A stretch of 64,000 nt of DNA from Luteolibacter sp. (GTDB lineage Bacteria; Verrucomicrobiota; Verrucomicrobiia; Verrucomicrobiales; Akkermansiaceae), in the NCBI GenBank assembly GCA_030696085.1, contig JAUYNL010000053.1, positions 62,001 through 126,000 of the forward strand, read 5' to 3'. Shown one piece after another: positions 17,730-26,972 of this stretch. The position numbers and the translations under genes were made by a program. How positions within the stretch are numbered: the stretch's first letter is position 1; each line of letters opens with the position of its first letter. The notes below the pieces were generated by a model. The model saw nothing but the letters and a program-made list of their open reading frames with translations. It was not told the DNA's origin and searched no databases.

Positions 17730-19379
17730 CTAACCATTGAGCAGCGAGGCGGCCATGGCGCGGGCTTGCTCCCCTCCCCCTCCCAGCATTCGGACGAGTT
17801 CCTGGATGCGGGTTTCGCCGCTGACCGGGAAAAGCCGCGAGCGGGTGCGGCCGTTGGAAACTTCCTTATCGACGACAAAATGAAGCGATGCGGTGGCGGC
17901 GACCTGCGGAAAATGGGTGATGGCCACCACTTGATGGCGGGTGCCGAGCGCGGCCATCTTGCGGCCGACGGCACGGGCGACCTCACCGCCGACGTTGGCG
18001 TCGATCTCATCGAAGACCATGAGCGGGGTGTCGTCCTGATCGGCGAGCGCGGATTTCACGGCGAGCATGACGCGGCTGATTTCCCCGGACGAGGCGATCT
18101 GGCGCAGCGGCAGCAGCGGCTCGCCGGGATTGGGGCCGAACTGGAACTCGATGGATTCGAAGCCCTGCGGACCAGGTTCCGATAGGGAAACGAGCGGCGC
18201 CTCGAAGGAGGATTGTTTGAAGCCGAGGTCCTTGAGCTGGCTGGAAATTTCCCTGGCGAGCCTGGGCGCGGCCTTACGGCGCAGGGCGCTCAGGGATTTG
18301 CCGGCGGCATCGAGCGTGGCGCGGCAGGCGGCGAGCTCCCTCACCAGCGCTTCGAGTTTCTCGCCGCGGTTTTCAATGGTGTCCAGGCGGGCGGCGGCGC
18401 TCTCCCGGCGCGCGGTCACATCGGTAAGAGAGGGGCCGTATTTGCGCTTGAGGGATTCCAGCAGGTTGACGCGCTCTTCGAGTGCGGCCGCTTCGGCGGG
18501 GTTGATGTCGAGTTCCTCCGCGTACTCGGTGAGATTGCCTTCGAGATCCTGGAGTTCGATGACGGCGGTATCGAGCGAGGCGGTTTGCCCGCGGATCGAG
18601 GGATCGAGTTTTTCGAGGTCGCGCACGAGGCGCTGGATTTCGGAGAGACGCGAGAGCACCCCATCGTCCCCGCTGAGGGCGGCGGAGGCGGCGGCGGCGG
18701 TTTCCACCAGGCGGCTGGCATTGGAAGCGCGGTGCCAGCGGTCCTCGAGGTCCTGCTCGTCGCCGGGCTTGAGGTTTGCGGCGTCGATTTCCTGGATCTG
18801 ATGGCGGAGGAGCTCGATTTCCTGCTCGGAGGCATTTTCCGCATGGCGGAGTTCATCGAGTTCGGTGGCCTTGGCGCGCCAGGCGCGGTGGTGCTCGCGG
18901 TATGCGGCGTGGGTCTTGTCGGCTCCGGCGTAGGCATCGAGCATGGCGAGCTGGCGCTCGGTGGAGAGCAGCGATTGGTGGTCGTGCGGGCCATGGAGGT
19001 CCACGAGGTGCTCGCCGAGGCGCTTGAGCAAATTGAGCGTGACCGGGGAATCGTTGACGAATTGGCGGTTGGAGCACTGGCCGATCACACGCCGCACGAT
19101 GAACTGGGTGTCCTCGCAGGGCGGAAGGCCGCCGTCTTCGAGAATGGCGTTGATTTCCACGGGGGCCTTGAGTTCAAACACGGCCTCCACCGAGCAGGCT
19201 TCCGCGCCGGTGCGGATGAGTGATTTGTCAGCGCGCTCGCCGAGCACGAGCTTGAGCGCTCCGACGATGACGGATTTGCCGGCTCCGGTTTCCCCGGTGA
19301 CGCCGATCAGGCCAGGGCCGAGTTCCCAGACGAGTTCATCGACCAGGGCCAGATTGCGGATTTTCAGAAGAGTGAGCAT
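17730..19379 (-). CDS. recN: DNA repair protein RecN
   Basis: A 549-residue SMC-like ATPase acting in double-strand break repair. Walker A GETGAGKS is at residues 29-36, the central 150-370 region is coiled coil, the ABC signature appears as ASSGEISRVMLA, and Walker B as LMVFDEIDANVGG. Length is typical (550-560). It starts MLTLLKIRNLALVDEL, a standard RecN N-terminus. The upstream helicase ends 44 nt before it, and a promoter-like pair overlaps that end. Confidence 0.96.
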   Translation of the reverse strand: MLTLLKIRNLALVDELVWELGPGLIGVTGETGAGKSVIVGALKLVLGERADKSLIRTGAEACSVEAVFELKAPVEINAILEDGGLPPCEDTQFIVRRVIGQCSNRQFVNDSPVTLNLLKRLGEHLVDLHGPHDHQSLLSTERQLAMLDAYAGADKTHAAYREHHRAWRAKATELDELRHAENASEQEIELLRHQIQEIDAANLKPGDEQDLEDRWHRASNASRLVETAAAASAALSGDDGVLSRLSEIQRLVRDLEKLDPSIRGQTASLDTAVIELQDLEGNLTEYAEELDINPAEAAALEERVNLLESLKRKYGPSLTDVTARRESAAARLDTIENRGEKLEALVRELAACRATLDAAGKSLSALRRKAAPRLAREISSQLKDLGFKQSSFEAPLVSLSEPGPQGFESIEFQFGPNPGEPLLPLRQIASSGEISRVMLAVKSALADQDDTPLMVFDEIDANVGGEVARAVGRKMAALGTRHQVVAITHFPQVAATASLHFVVDKEVSNGRTRSRLFPVSGETRIQELVRMLGGGGEQARAMAASLLNG

Positions 19380-19399
19380 GCGTTTTGCGGAATGTGCGC

Positions 19400-19427
19400 A
19401 TTATGCAAGGAAGGGAATCGGAATCAA
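19400..19427 (-). promoter_or_regulatory. Promoter candidate for recN
   Basis: On the minus strand TTGATT (19422-19427), a 16-nt spacer and CATAAT (19400-19405) lie 20 nt before the recN ATG. Unlike most promoters proposed here it leaves a short leader; no SOS-type operator was noticed. Confidence 0.4.
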
Positions 19428-20698
19428 CCGCGGGTTCCGCGGCGCTTCTTGCGAGGATCTTCCGGGGCGGGTCCGGTCTTTTTACGGGCCTCGATTTGGC
19501 GGGTGCGTTTCCGCCAGTCGCGGCGCGGCGCGGCCTCACCGGGCTTGTAGGGCGGAATCGGCGCGTGATAGTCGAATCCTTTCAGGCGCTTCTTCGGCAG
19601 GCGGCGGGCGATGAAGAGCTCGAGGATGCCTAGCAGATTGAGATCCTGTTTGGGAACGAAGCTGATCGCCTCGCCCTGGGCCTCCGCCCGGCCGGTGCGG
19701 CCGATGCGATGGACATAGTCTTCGGGATTGACCGGAAAATCATAATTCACGACGTGGGTGACGCCCTCGATATCGATGCCGCGCGCCACGATGTCGGTGG
19801 CGACGAGAACCTGGGATTTTCCGTCCTTGAAATCCTGGAGCGCCAGCAGCCGTTGTTCCTGGGAGCGGCTGGAGTGAAGCTTGGTCGCGTTCACCCGGGC
19901 GGCCTTGAGAAACTGCGTCAGGCGGTCCGCACCATCCTTCATCCGGGTGAAGACGAGGACCCGGTCGAAACCGGGCTGCCGGAGAAGTTCCAGCAACATG
20001 GCTCCCTTCAAATGTGCCGGCACTTCATAGACACATTGCTCCACGGTGTCCGCGGGGTTGGAGCGTTTTCCGATCTGCACCATCTTCGGCTGATAGAGGA
20101 AACGGCGCGCCAGCGACTCGACCTCCTTCGGAAAAGTCGCGGAGAACATGAGCGTCTGCCGCCGTTTCGGCAGGGCGGCGGCGATGGTCACGATGTCCGG
20201 CAGAAAACCCATGTGAAGCATGCGGTCCGCTTCATCGAGAACGAGCATTTCAAGCATGCTGAAATCGACCGTCCGGCGTCCGATCAAGTCGATCAAACGC
20301 CCCGGTGTGGCGACGACGATGTGCACGCCTTTGTATAGAACCTTGATTTGCGAGGCCTCATCGACTCCGCCGTAGATGGCCGCGACGCGGATCGGCAGAC
20401 TCTGGCCGTAAATCCGGATGTTCTCCATGATCTGGGCGGCAAGCTCGCGGGTGGGGGCGAGGATGAGCGCCCTGATGCGGCGTGGCTGGCCCTGCCGCTC
20501 CGGGTTTGCCAGGCGATGCAGCATCGGCAGCACGAAAGCCGCCGTCTTGCCGGTACCGGTCTGGGCGATGGCGATCACGTCATTGCCCAGCATCACCTTG
20601 GGAATGGCGGCGGCCTGCACCGGAGTCGGGCGGGTGTATCCTGCTTTTTGAATGGCCTTGAGGATCGCGGCCCCAAGTCCGAATTTACGAAACGGCAT
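19424..20698 (-). CDS. DEAD-box RNA helicase (RhlE type)
   Basis: A 424-residue helicase: [66 protein letters not shown] and HRIGRTGR are all present. The short Lys/Arg-rich C-terminus (KRTRQIEARKKTG region) resembles RhlE proteins and probably binds RNA non-specifically. It differs from the helicase at 14894 by lacking a folded C-terminal domain. ATG 20698 (MPFRKFGLG) was chosen; an upstream extension of 12 residues is not family-like. Confidence 0.93.
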   Translation of the reverse strand: MPFRKFGLGAAILKAIQKAGYTRPTPVQAAAIPKVMLGNDVIAIAQTGTGKTAAFVLPMLHRLANPERQGQPRRIRALILAPTRELAAQIMENIRIYGQSLPIRVAAIYGGVDEASQIKVLYKGVHIVVATPGRLIDLIGRRTVDFSMLEMLVLDEADRMLHMGFLPDIVTIAAALPKRRQTLMFSATFPKEVESLARRFLYQPKMVQIGKRSNPADTVEQCVYEVPAHLKGAMLLELLRQPGFDRVLVFTRMKDGADRLTQFLKAARVNATKLHSSRSQEQRLLALQDFKDGKSQVLVATDIVARGIDIEGVTHVVNYDFPVNPEDYVHRIGRTGRAEAQGEAISFVPKQDLNLLGILELFIARRLPKKRLKGFDYHAPIPPYKPGEAAPRRDWRKRTRQIEARKKTGPAPEDPRKKRRGTRG

Positions 20699-20733
20699 GC
20701 GCGGAAGATAGGCACTTGGAGTCCCGGATGGCA

Positions 20734-20747
20734 CGGATTTAAATCCG
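20734..20747. promoter_or_regulatory. 14-bp perfect palindrome upstream of helicase gene
   Basis: cggatttaaatccg is perfectly self-complementary and lies between the divergent helicase (start 20698) and sufT (start 20806). It could be an operator. It also contains the CACGGATTT word seen as a triplet at 27789, so a repeat remnant is possible. Confidence 0.4.
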
Positions 20748-20769
20748 CGGTGGCGGCGGAAACTCGCCC

Positions 20770-20798
20770 TTGCCCGCCGCGGACGGCTGGGCTTTACT
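20770..20798 (+). promoter_or_regulatory. Promoter candidate for sufT
   Basis: TTGCCC (20770-20775), 17 nt, TTTACT (20793-20798), then 7 nt to the ATG at 20806. The predicted start of transcription coincides with the start codon. Confidence 0.45.
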
Positions 20799-20805
20799 GC
20801 CGCCC

Positions 20806-21351
20806 ATGCAGCAAGAAATTCAACTGACGCGCGAGGTTTCCGCCATCCAGATTCCGAGTGGCGATAGCCTCTCGCTGCCAGCCGGCACTGCGGTCTTCAT
20901 CACCCAGCGCCTCGGCGGCACCTACACGGTGGCCACTTCTCAAGGGCTGGCGCGCATCTCCGCGCAGGATGCCGACGCCCTCGGTGTCGATCCTGCGGAG
21001 GAGCAGAAAAAGCAGGAGATCGCCGTAAAACTCAAGGGTGCGCCGCTCGAAGAGCAGGTCTGGGCACAACTCAAGGGCGTCTATGACCCGGAAATCCCGG
21101 TGGACATCGTCAATCTGGGCCTCGTCTATGACTGCGCCATTGAGGATCTCGAAGGCCAAACCGTGGTCTCGGTGAAGATGACCCTCACCGCCCCCGGATG
21201 CGGCATGGGGCCGGTTATCGCCGCTGACGCCCAAGCGAAAATCATGACCATCGACGGCATCGACGATGCCCGGGTCGAACTCGTCTGGGACCCCGCGTGG
21301 AATCAGGAAATGATTTCCGAGGAGGGCAAGATGAAGCTCGGGATGATCTGA
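20806..21351 (+). CDS. sufT: SufT-like Fe-S cluster assembly protein
   Basis: A 181-residue protein with two parts: an N-terminal domain (1-65) typical of SufT and a MIP18/DUF59 domain from about residue 80 (VWAQLKGVYDPEIPVDIVNL). The domain ends with the conserved TAPGCGMGP containing Cys132. Such proteins help deliver or mature Fe-S clusters. It stands alone; no suf genes are near. ATG 20806 was preferred over the in-frame codon at 20770, which lies inside the proposed -35 box. Confidence 0.88.
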   Translation: MQQEIQLTREVSAIQIPSGDSLSLPAGTAVFITQRLGGTYTVATSQGLARISAQDADALGVDPAEEQKKQEIAVKLKGAPLEEQVWAQLKGVYDPEIPVDIVNLGLVYDCAIEDLEGQTVVSVKMTLTAPGCGMGPVIAADAQAKIMTIDGIDDARVELVWDPAWNQEMISEEGKMKLGMI

Positions 21352-21478
21352 GAGGCTCCATATCCTGCGACAAGCCCCCCTCCTGACAGCCCTGCGGCAT
21401 CTCCAAGGGCTTCACCCGCGTTCCGGCATTCCCGGCGGGCGGGAACAACCCTCCGCCCGGGCAATAGCCGTGCTCAAA

Positions 21479-22000
21479 TCAATAAGCGAGGATCGCGCTC
21501 ACCGGGTGCGGCGCGAGTTTCGCGCGACCACCCAGAAAGCCCAACTCGATGACAAACGAGATGCCGACGAGCTTGGCACCGAGCTCATCGAGCAACTTCA
21601 CCGCAGCCGCAGCGGTGCCGCCGGTGGCGAGCAGGTCGTCCACTAACAAAATGGATTCGCCGGGTTTCACCGCGTCTTCGTGGAGCTCGACGATGGACTC
21701 GCCGTATTCGAGCGAATAGGCGGTTTGGCGGGTTTTCCATGGCAGTTTGCCCTTTTTCCGGATCGGCACGAAGCCCGCGCCGAGACGGTCGGCCACGGCG
21801 GCGGCGAAGATGAAGCCGCGGGCATCGATACCCACCACCTTGTCGATCTTCGCGCCACCGGTGGTTGCGCATAGCAGGGAGATGGATTCGCGAAAGAGTT
21901 CTCCATCGGCGAGAATGGGGGTGATGTCCTTGAAGACGATTCCCGGTTTCGGAAAATCGACAACATCACGAATGGCGGCACGGAGGGATTCTGCGGACAT
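21479..22000 (-). CDS. apt: Adenine phosphoribosyltransferase
   Basis: A 173-residue purine salvage enzyme converting adenine and PRPP to AMP. N-terminal DFPKPGIVFKDITPIL is characteristic of Apt, and the PRPP-binding loop reads LLVDDLLATGGTAAA. Family length is about 170-180. ATG 22000 gives the usual N-terminus MSAESLRAAI. It is flanked by sufT on the opposite strand and a parvulin-type gene upstream on the same strand with 245 nt between; I see nothing convincing in that gap. Confidence 0.95.
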   Translation of the reverse strand: MSAESLRAAIRDVVDFPKPGIVFKDITPILADGELFRESISLLCATTGGAKIDKVVGIDARGFIFAAAVADRLGAGFVPIRKKGKLPWKTRQTAYSLEYGESIVELHEDAVKPGESILLVDDLLATGGTAAAAVKLLDELGAKLVGISFVIELGFLGGRAKLAPHPVSAILAY

Positions 22001-22245
22001 GGCGGGACGACGGTATGAAGCCAATCGCCGGGATGGAACTGCGAATTGACAGGGACTTGAGATTCCGACTCAGGATATTTGCGGATTGCGGGCCTACCGC
22101 CGATGCAATACTCCCGAAGCGTTCGGCCCCACGCCATGAACCCAAACACCGTCTTTGCCATCCGCAGTGGGGTATTGCTCATCGGGGGCGCATCCCTTTG
22201 TGGAGTATGGACAAATGCGAATTGCATCCGCTCTCGCGGTTTCTG

Positions 22246-23310
22246 TCATGGCCCGGCGATCATGTCGTGGAAGACGTCGATTTTTGCGGCTTCAAAGCGG
22301 CGCAGCGCGTCGCGGTATCGGCTGATGGCCTGCTGGCGTTTCACTGCCTCCAAGGCGGCGAGCACCTCGGCTTGCGCGTCCTCGAAAGAGCGGGGCGCCA
22401 CGGGCAGGCGGGCGGTGACCTCGACAAGATGCCAGCCGAGACTGCCGCGCACCAGCGAGGGTTTTTGAAGCGGGAGGGTGAAGACCGCCGCGGCGAATCC
22501 GGCGGGCAGGCGCTCGCGGGTCATCCAGCCGAGCGCCCCGCCCTTGTCCTTGGTCGCGGGGTCCTCGCTGAGCTCGCGGGCGAGGGTGGCGAAATCCTTT
22601 TTACCGGCAGTTAGATCGGCGAGCGCGGTGTCGAGCGCGGTTTTCGCCTCCTCTGGCGTACGCTCGAGCGTGGCGATGAAAACATGGCGGACCTCGGCGC
22701 GTTCCGGCGTGGCGAGATGGCTCTCGTTTTCTGCGAACCAGGAGCGCGCCTCCTCATCGGTGACCTGCGAGAGCGGGCCGATGCGCATGAGCACATATTT
22801 TTCCTGCTGGATGCGAGCGGCGATGCGATCGCGCAGGGCCTGTTCGCTGGCGATGCCCTGGGATTTCATCGCGCTCTCCATCGCGCCCTTGGATTCGAAA
22901 CGGCCTAACAAGCGGCGCAGGCGCTCATTGATTTCCTCGCCGGAGACTTTGAGATGCAGGGCGTTGGCCTTGGCTTTGACGCGCAGGAGTTCGTGATCGA
23001 TGAGCTCGTCGAGCGCGGCGTAGCGCAGAATCTTGAGGTTTTGCGGGCTGATATCGGCGGGGCTTTTTCCTTCGAGCCAGAGGCGTTCGTACACGGCGCG
23101 CTCGAGTTGGCCGCGGGTGATCTGGTGGTTGAAGACGCGGGCGACGACGCCCCGGTTCTTGGCGGCGGCGATGGCCTCCTGACTGGATGGATCGGCGAGG
23201 TCGATTTTCCGGCGGAGCGGGCCGTGAAATAGGAACAGGTCTCCGGCGAGCCAGGCGATCACCAGCCCGTAGAGGGCGAGGCGCAGGGAGAATTTAGCGA
23301 GCGGGGACAT
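22246..23310 (-). CDS. Membrane-anchored parvulin-type peptidyl-prolyl isomerase
   Basis: A 354-residue protein with one N-terminal membrane helix (about 8-28), a SurA-like helical region (residues 60-190) and a parvulin/rotamase domain at about 205-320 (EVRHVFIATLERT, ATLARELSEDPATKDKGGALGW, LVRGSLGWHLVEV). It should act on exported proteins at the outer face of the inner membrane. Start at ATG 23310 keeps the anchor close to the N-terminus. Confidence 0.87.
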   Translation of the reverse strand: MSPLAKFSLRLALYGLVIAWLAGDLFLFHGPLRRKIDLADPSSQEAIAAAKNRGVVARVFNHQITRGQLERAVYERLWLEGKSPADISPQNLKILRYAALDELIDHELLRVKAKANALHLKVSGEEINERLRRLLGRFESKGAMESAMKSQGIASEQALRDRIAARIQQEKYVLMRIGPLSQVTDEEARSWFAENESHLATPERAEVRHVFIATLERTPEEAKTALDTALADLTAGKKDFATLARELSEDPATKDKGGALGWMTRERLPAGFAAAVFTLPLQKPSLVRGSLGWHLVEVTARLPVAPRSFEDAQAEVLAALEAVKRQQAISRYRDALRRFEAAKIDVFHDMIAGP

Positions 23311-23433
23311 GGCGGGCGCGAATGTCGTCACCCATGGGGGCATTCAGGGAAAGCCGAAATTTTCCGGGGCGCTGCGGCAACACCCGGTTTTTTGCGCTTT
23401 TCGCGGTGAGTCGGCGTGTCTTAGGATGTCGGT

Positions 23434-23796
23434 GTGTTGCAGATTGTTTTCAATGAGATCAGCGCGGCGGAGCTTTCCGGGCTCGGGACCCTGGAGCAGC
23501 TTGAGCTGCTGGAGGAGTTCAAGGTGGGCAAGGAAGATCTGGAGAACCTGAGCGGCGAGCGTTTCGGCAAGATCGAGCGCGACGGGCGGGTCTTGTATCG
23601 GTTCCGCGCGAAGGATTACCGGTTTTATTTCGAGGTGAAGGAAGGCGCGGTGATCGTGCACCGGGTGCTGCACAAGGGGACCTTCTCGGATTTCATGTTC
23701 CGCTCGAAACTGCCGCTGGCGGAGGATGAGGCGCTGGCGGGATCAAAGCATTTCTGGAAGCTCATCGACGAAGGGCGCAACGCGCGGAGGATGTGA
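23434..23796 (+). CDS. RelE/ParE-like fold protein without antitoxin
   Basis: A 120-residue protein starting at GTG 23434. The central segment (GRVLYRFRAKDYRFYFEV followed by VIVHRVLHK) matches the strand pattern of RelE/ParE toxins, where an Arg-x-x-D-Y-R strand precedes a second strand ending near His. N-terminal LGTLEQLELLEEF is unusual for toxins. No antitoxin-sized gene lies on either side, so a domesticated housekeeping role is more likely than a toxin-antitoxin pair. Assignment is by pattern only. Confidence 0.55.
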   Translation: MLQIVFNEISAAELSGLGTLEQLELLEEFKVGKEDLENLSGERFGKIERDGRVLYRFRAKDYRFYFEVKEGAVIVHRVLHKGTFSDFMFRSKLPLAEDEALAGSKHFWKLIDEGRNARRM

Positions 23797-23831
23797 ATTA
23801 AGCGGAATTTTTGCTTCCGGTCGGGAGGCGC

Positions 23832-24653
23832 ATGCCGCTAGAAACGCCAATGATGAAAGCGCTGATGTATCTCGTCCTGGTGCTCCTGGTGGGTGGTTCG
23901 TGGTGGATGTTTTCAAAAAAGGGAAATGAGATGGAAACCCTGCGGCAGGAAATCGTGCAAGTCGAGGCGGCGGGCGATCCTGACGGGCTGCTGGGAAAAA
24001 AGGAAACCGAGTTGAACTCGATCGAGGGTGAAAGAACTTTCAGCGGGATTCTGCTGACTTTTCTGAGCGCCGGGCTGGTGGGAATTTTATTCGTGGTGCA
24101 CTTGCTGCCGTTTTTCGCCCAGCGCGTCACCCACGCGGTGTATGACAGCGCGGAAATGGTGGAGAGGGATGTCATGCATGACGCCCGTTCGCTGATGGCA
24201 CAGGGCGACTATCATGGCGCGATCGCCGCGTTCAAGGAGGCGGCGGCGGCGGACCCGATGAACCGCCTGCCATGGGTGGAAATCACCAAGATCTACAAGG
24301 ACAACCTGGAGGATCCGCATTCGGCGATCGAAACGATCCGCCATGCCTTGGAAAGCCAGGCCTGGGAGGTGAACGATGCGGCCTATTTCCTGTTCCGGCT
24401 GGCGGAATTGTATGACGAGGTGCTGGGAGACCGCGCCTCGGCGGTGGCGATCCTGCACCAGGTGGTGGAGCAATTTCCGGCGACGCGGCATTCCGCGAAC
24501 GCAAATACCAAGCTGCATGAATGGAAGGCAGATGAGGAGGAAGCCGATCCCGTGCAGGTGCAGGTGAGCCGGACGGTCGAACCCTCGCCCATAGGCGCGA
24601 TGGCGAGATACGAACTCCCGCCGGTGGAGGACGAATCCGACAGGCCCGCCTGA
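23832..24653 (+). CDS. Membrane protein with TPR-like domain
   Basis: A 273-residue protein with a first membrane helix at about residues 8-26, a coiled coil (METLRQEIVQVEAAG), a second helix at about 70-95, then a soluble domain of TPR-like helical repeats (LMAQGDYHGAIAAFKEAAAADP, AIETIRHALES, ASAVAILHQVVEQFP). Such proteins usually scaffold complexes. GGGAGG-like bases precede ATG 23832 by only 3 nt. It is followed 19 nt later by comEC, so the two may be cotranscribed. Confidence 0.75.
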   Translation: MPLETPMMKALMYLVLVLLVGGSWWMFSKKGNEMETLRQEIVQVEAAGDPDGLLGKKETELNSIEGERTFSGILLTFLSAGLVGILFVVHLLPFFAQRVTHAVYDSAEMVERDVMHDARSLMAQGDYHGAIAAFKEAAAADPMNRLPWVEITKIYKDNLEDPHSAIETIRHALESQAWEVNDAAYFLFRLAELYDEVLGDRASAVAILHQVVEQFPATRHSANANTKLHEWKADEEEADPVQVQVSRTVEPSPIGAMARYELPPVEDESDRPA

Positions 24654-24672
24654 TGCGGAAAGGCTCACCGCC

Positions 24673-26943
24673 ATGGGGAAAACCGATTGGGTGGCGGGAG
24701 TCTGGCTGAGGGCATTCAGCGGTCGGCATCCTTTATTCTCGGCGGCGGTGGTGGCCGCTGCCTCTGTGGTCGCGGCGGATGTGCGACCGTGGTGGGGCGT
24801 GGCGGCGGCGGTGGGTTTCGCGCTGCTGGGAGCGGCCGGCGGCGCATGGCGGCGCGGCTTGGTGTGGTTGGCCTGCGGGTGCGTGGCGGCGGCGGTTTTC
24901 GCCTCGCGGGATGGCGGGAGGCGGCAGGCCGAGGCGGCGCTTCTGGCGGCTCCGGGCGGATCAAGGGAGGCGCGGCTGCTGGAGGACGGGCGTGGAAGCG
25001 AGCGCTTGTGGGCGGCCCCCGCTCGATTGCGGGGTGGCGAGCATGCGGGCGTGATCGTGTGGTGGGAGGGGACGGGCGAAGTGCCGGTGGCGGGTGCGGT
25101 GGTGAGCGCCAAGGGGAGTTTCCTGCCCCTGCCGGAGCCGCGCAACCCCGGGGAGTTCGACCGCGCGGAATGGATGCGGCGGCAAGGCGTGGCGGCGGTA
25201 TTTCACGGAAAATGGATGCATGGATCTCTGGCAAGCGGTCGCTTGGCGAAGCTGGGGGCGAGGATTCGCCATGGTTTCCGGGACCGCGTGACGGCCGGGT
25301 TGACAGACGATTCCCAGGAAGCTCATGTCATCCGCGCGGTGGTCATCGGGGAAAAACCGTCGGATGAGGATCATTTGGTGGCGGCATTCCGCAACAGCGG
25401 GACCTTGCATGTCTTTTCAGTCAGCGGCTTGCATGTGGGAATGGTTGGCGGAATCGGCTGGTTGCTGCTCGGCTGGGCGGGCGTGCCACGGCGCCGGGCG
25501 GTCCCCTTGTTGATACTCCTGGTTTTCGGCTACGCATGGATCACCGGCCACAGCGCCCCGGCGGTGCGCTCCGCCTGGATGGCGGCGGTGTTTCTGGGAG
25601 CCTTCGCCTTCCGCCGACGGCCGGATCTGCTCAACGCGCTGGGCGCGGTCCTCTTAGCCGCCATGTTGTGGGATGGCCGCCTGTTGTTTCAGCCGGGCGT
25701 CCAACTTTCCTACGGGGTGGTGGCCGCCATCGCGGTGGGCACCTCATGGGCCGCCAGGAGTTTCGCGTGGATGGCCAGACCGGAGCTTTACATGCCCACG
25801 CAGTTGCTGAGCCGGCGGCAGAAATTCATGCTTGGCCTGCGGCAGAAAACCGCCTCTTCGCTCGCGGTTTCACTGGCCGCCGGGGTGGGGTCCGCGCCTC
25901 TCACCGCCTTTCATTTCGGCCTGATCACTCCGGTCTCGGTGATCGCCAGTCTGGTGCTGGTGCCGCTGGTCTTCGTAATGCTGTCCTTCTCACTGCTCTC
26001 GGCCGCCTTGTTTTCCATGGCCCCTCCCCTCGCCCGCGGAATCAACCACCTGAATGGCTGGCTGGCGAATGCCTGCGTGCTCTCCGCACAGGCGTTTTCC
26101 GCGATTCCCGGCGGCCATTTTCCCATAGGCGGGGACGAGCGTCCGATGCTGCTGGTCTATGATCTCGAATATGGTTCCGGCGCGGCCTGTCTCTCGGATG
26201 GAAAAGGCTCCGCCACGCTGTTTGATTGCGGCGGTACCAGGAGCTTCAAGCATCTCGTGGCTCCCTCGTTGCAGCGGCTCGGCATCGTGCCGGATTCCAT
26301 CGTGCTGAGCCACCCCGATGGAGGGCATCTCGGCGGCGGACCAGCGGTCTGGGATGCTTTTCCGATTCGGCAGGCGGTGCTGCCGGTGAAGCGTTCGCGA
26401 AGTCCGACGTTCCGGGCGTGGATCGATCAAGCTCCCCGGGCGGGCATCCGCATCCATCAGGTTTCAAACATCGCCCGCCCGCTGTCCCTGCCCCACGGAG
26501 CGACGCTGGAAATCCTGCATGTTCCAGATCCATACGCGCTGAACTCCAGGGCGGACGAGCGAGTCGCCGTATTCCGCCTCCGCTGGCGGGGTTGGAAATT
26601 GCTGCTCACCAGCGATGCCGGTATGGGCACGGAATTGCGAATGCTCGATGCCCGCACCGACGTCTCCGCCGATGTCATCATCGCCGGCCGCCACCGATCG
26701 GATCTCACGCTCTGCGACCGCTTTCTCGATGCCGTCCGCCCGCAGGCGATCATCGTCTCGAACGCGACCTATCCCGAAGGGGAAGCCGTGGAGCCCGGCA
26801 CCCTCGATTACTGGAAATCGCGGGGCATCCTGGGGATCGATCAGGCGGAATCCGGCGGAGTGACCCTAACCATCGATTCGCAGGGGCAACTTGTGATCGA
26901 TGGTTTTCTCACCGATCCGCCACTCGTCCTCACACTCCGTTGA
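24673..26943 (+). CDS. comEC: ComEC/Rec2-family DNA uptake channel
   Basis: A 756-residue polytopic protein. Two or three N-terminal helices flank an OB-like DUF4131 domain, followed by the competence domain with FSVSGLHVGMV (the family signature) and GHSAPAVRSAWMAA. A C-terminal metallo-beta-lactamase-like domain (about 490-750) completes it. The protein forms the channel for single-stranded DNA during natural transformation. In the hydrolase motif the usual H-x-D-x-D-H reads LSHPDGGHLGG, so one Asp is Gly. That may weaken metal binding. The type II/IV pilus genes downstream fit a DNA-uptake role. Confidence 0.9.
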   Translation: MGKTDWVAGVWLRAFSGRHPLFSAAVVAAASVVAADVRPWWGVAAAVGFALLGAAGGAWRRGLVWLACGCVAAAVFASRDGGRRQAEAALLAAPGGSREARLLEDGRGSERLWAAPARLRGGEHAGVIVWWEGTGEVPVAGAVVSAKGSFLPLPEPRNPGEFDRAEWMRRQGVAAVFHGKWMHGSLASGRLAKLGARIRHGFRDRVTAGLTDDSQEAHVIRAVVIGEKPSDEDHLVAAFRNSGTLHVFSVSGLHVGMVGGIGWLLLGWAGVPRRRAVPLLILLVFGYAWITGHSAPAVRSAWMAAVFLGAFAFRRRPDLLNALGAVLLAAMLWDGRLLFQPGVQLSYGVVAAIAVGTSWAARSFAWMARPELYMPTQLLSRRQKFMLGLRQKTASSLAVSLAAGVGSAPLTAFHFGLITPVSVIASLVLVPLVFVMLSFSLLSAALFSMAPPLARGINHLNGWLANACVLSAQAFSAIPGGHFPIGGDERPMLLVYDLEYGSGAACLSDGKGSATLFDCGGTRSFKHLVAPSLQRLGIVPDSIVLSHPDGGHLGGGPAVWDAFPIRQAVLPVKRSRSPTFRAWIDQAPRAGIRIHQVSNIARPLSLPHGATLEILHVPDPYALNSRADERVAVFRLRWRGWKLLLTSDAGMGTELRMLDARTDVSADVIIAGRHRSDLTLCDRFLDAVRPQAIIVSNATYPEGEAVEPGTLDYWKSRGILGIDQAESGGVTLTIDSQGQLVIDGFLTDPPLVLTLR

Positions 26944-26972
26944 GCGGCCTGCGGCAGCGCGGGCGCCTCCTC

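Noticed and set aside
22001-22245. A gene in the gap between apt and the parvulin-type gene
   Set aside because: Frames here have no start context or protein-like composition; I see nothing beyond a possible weak promoter.
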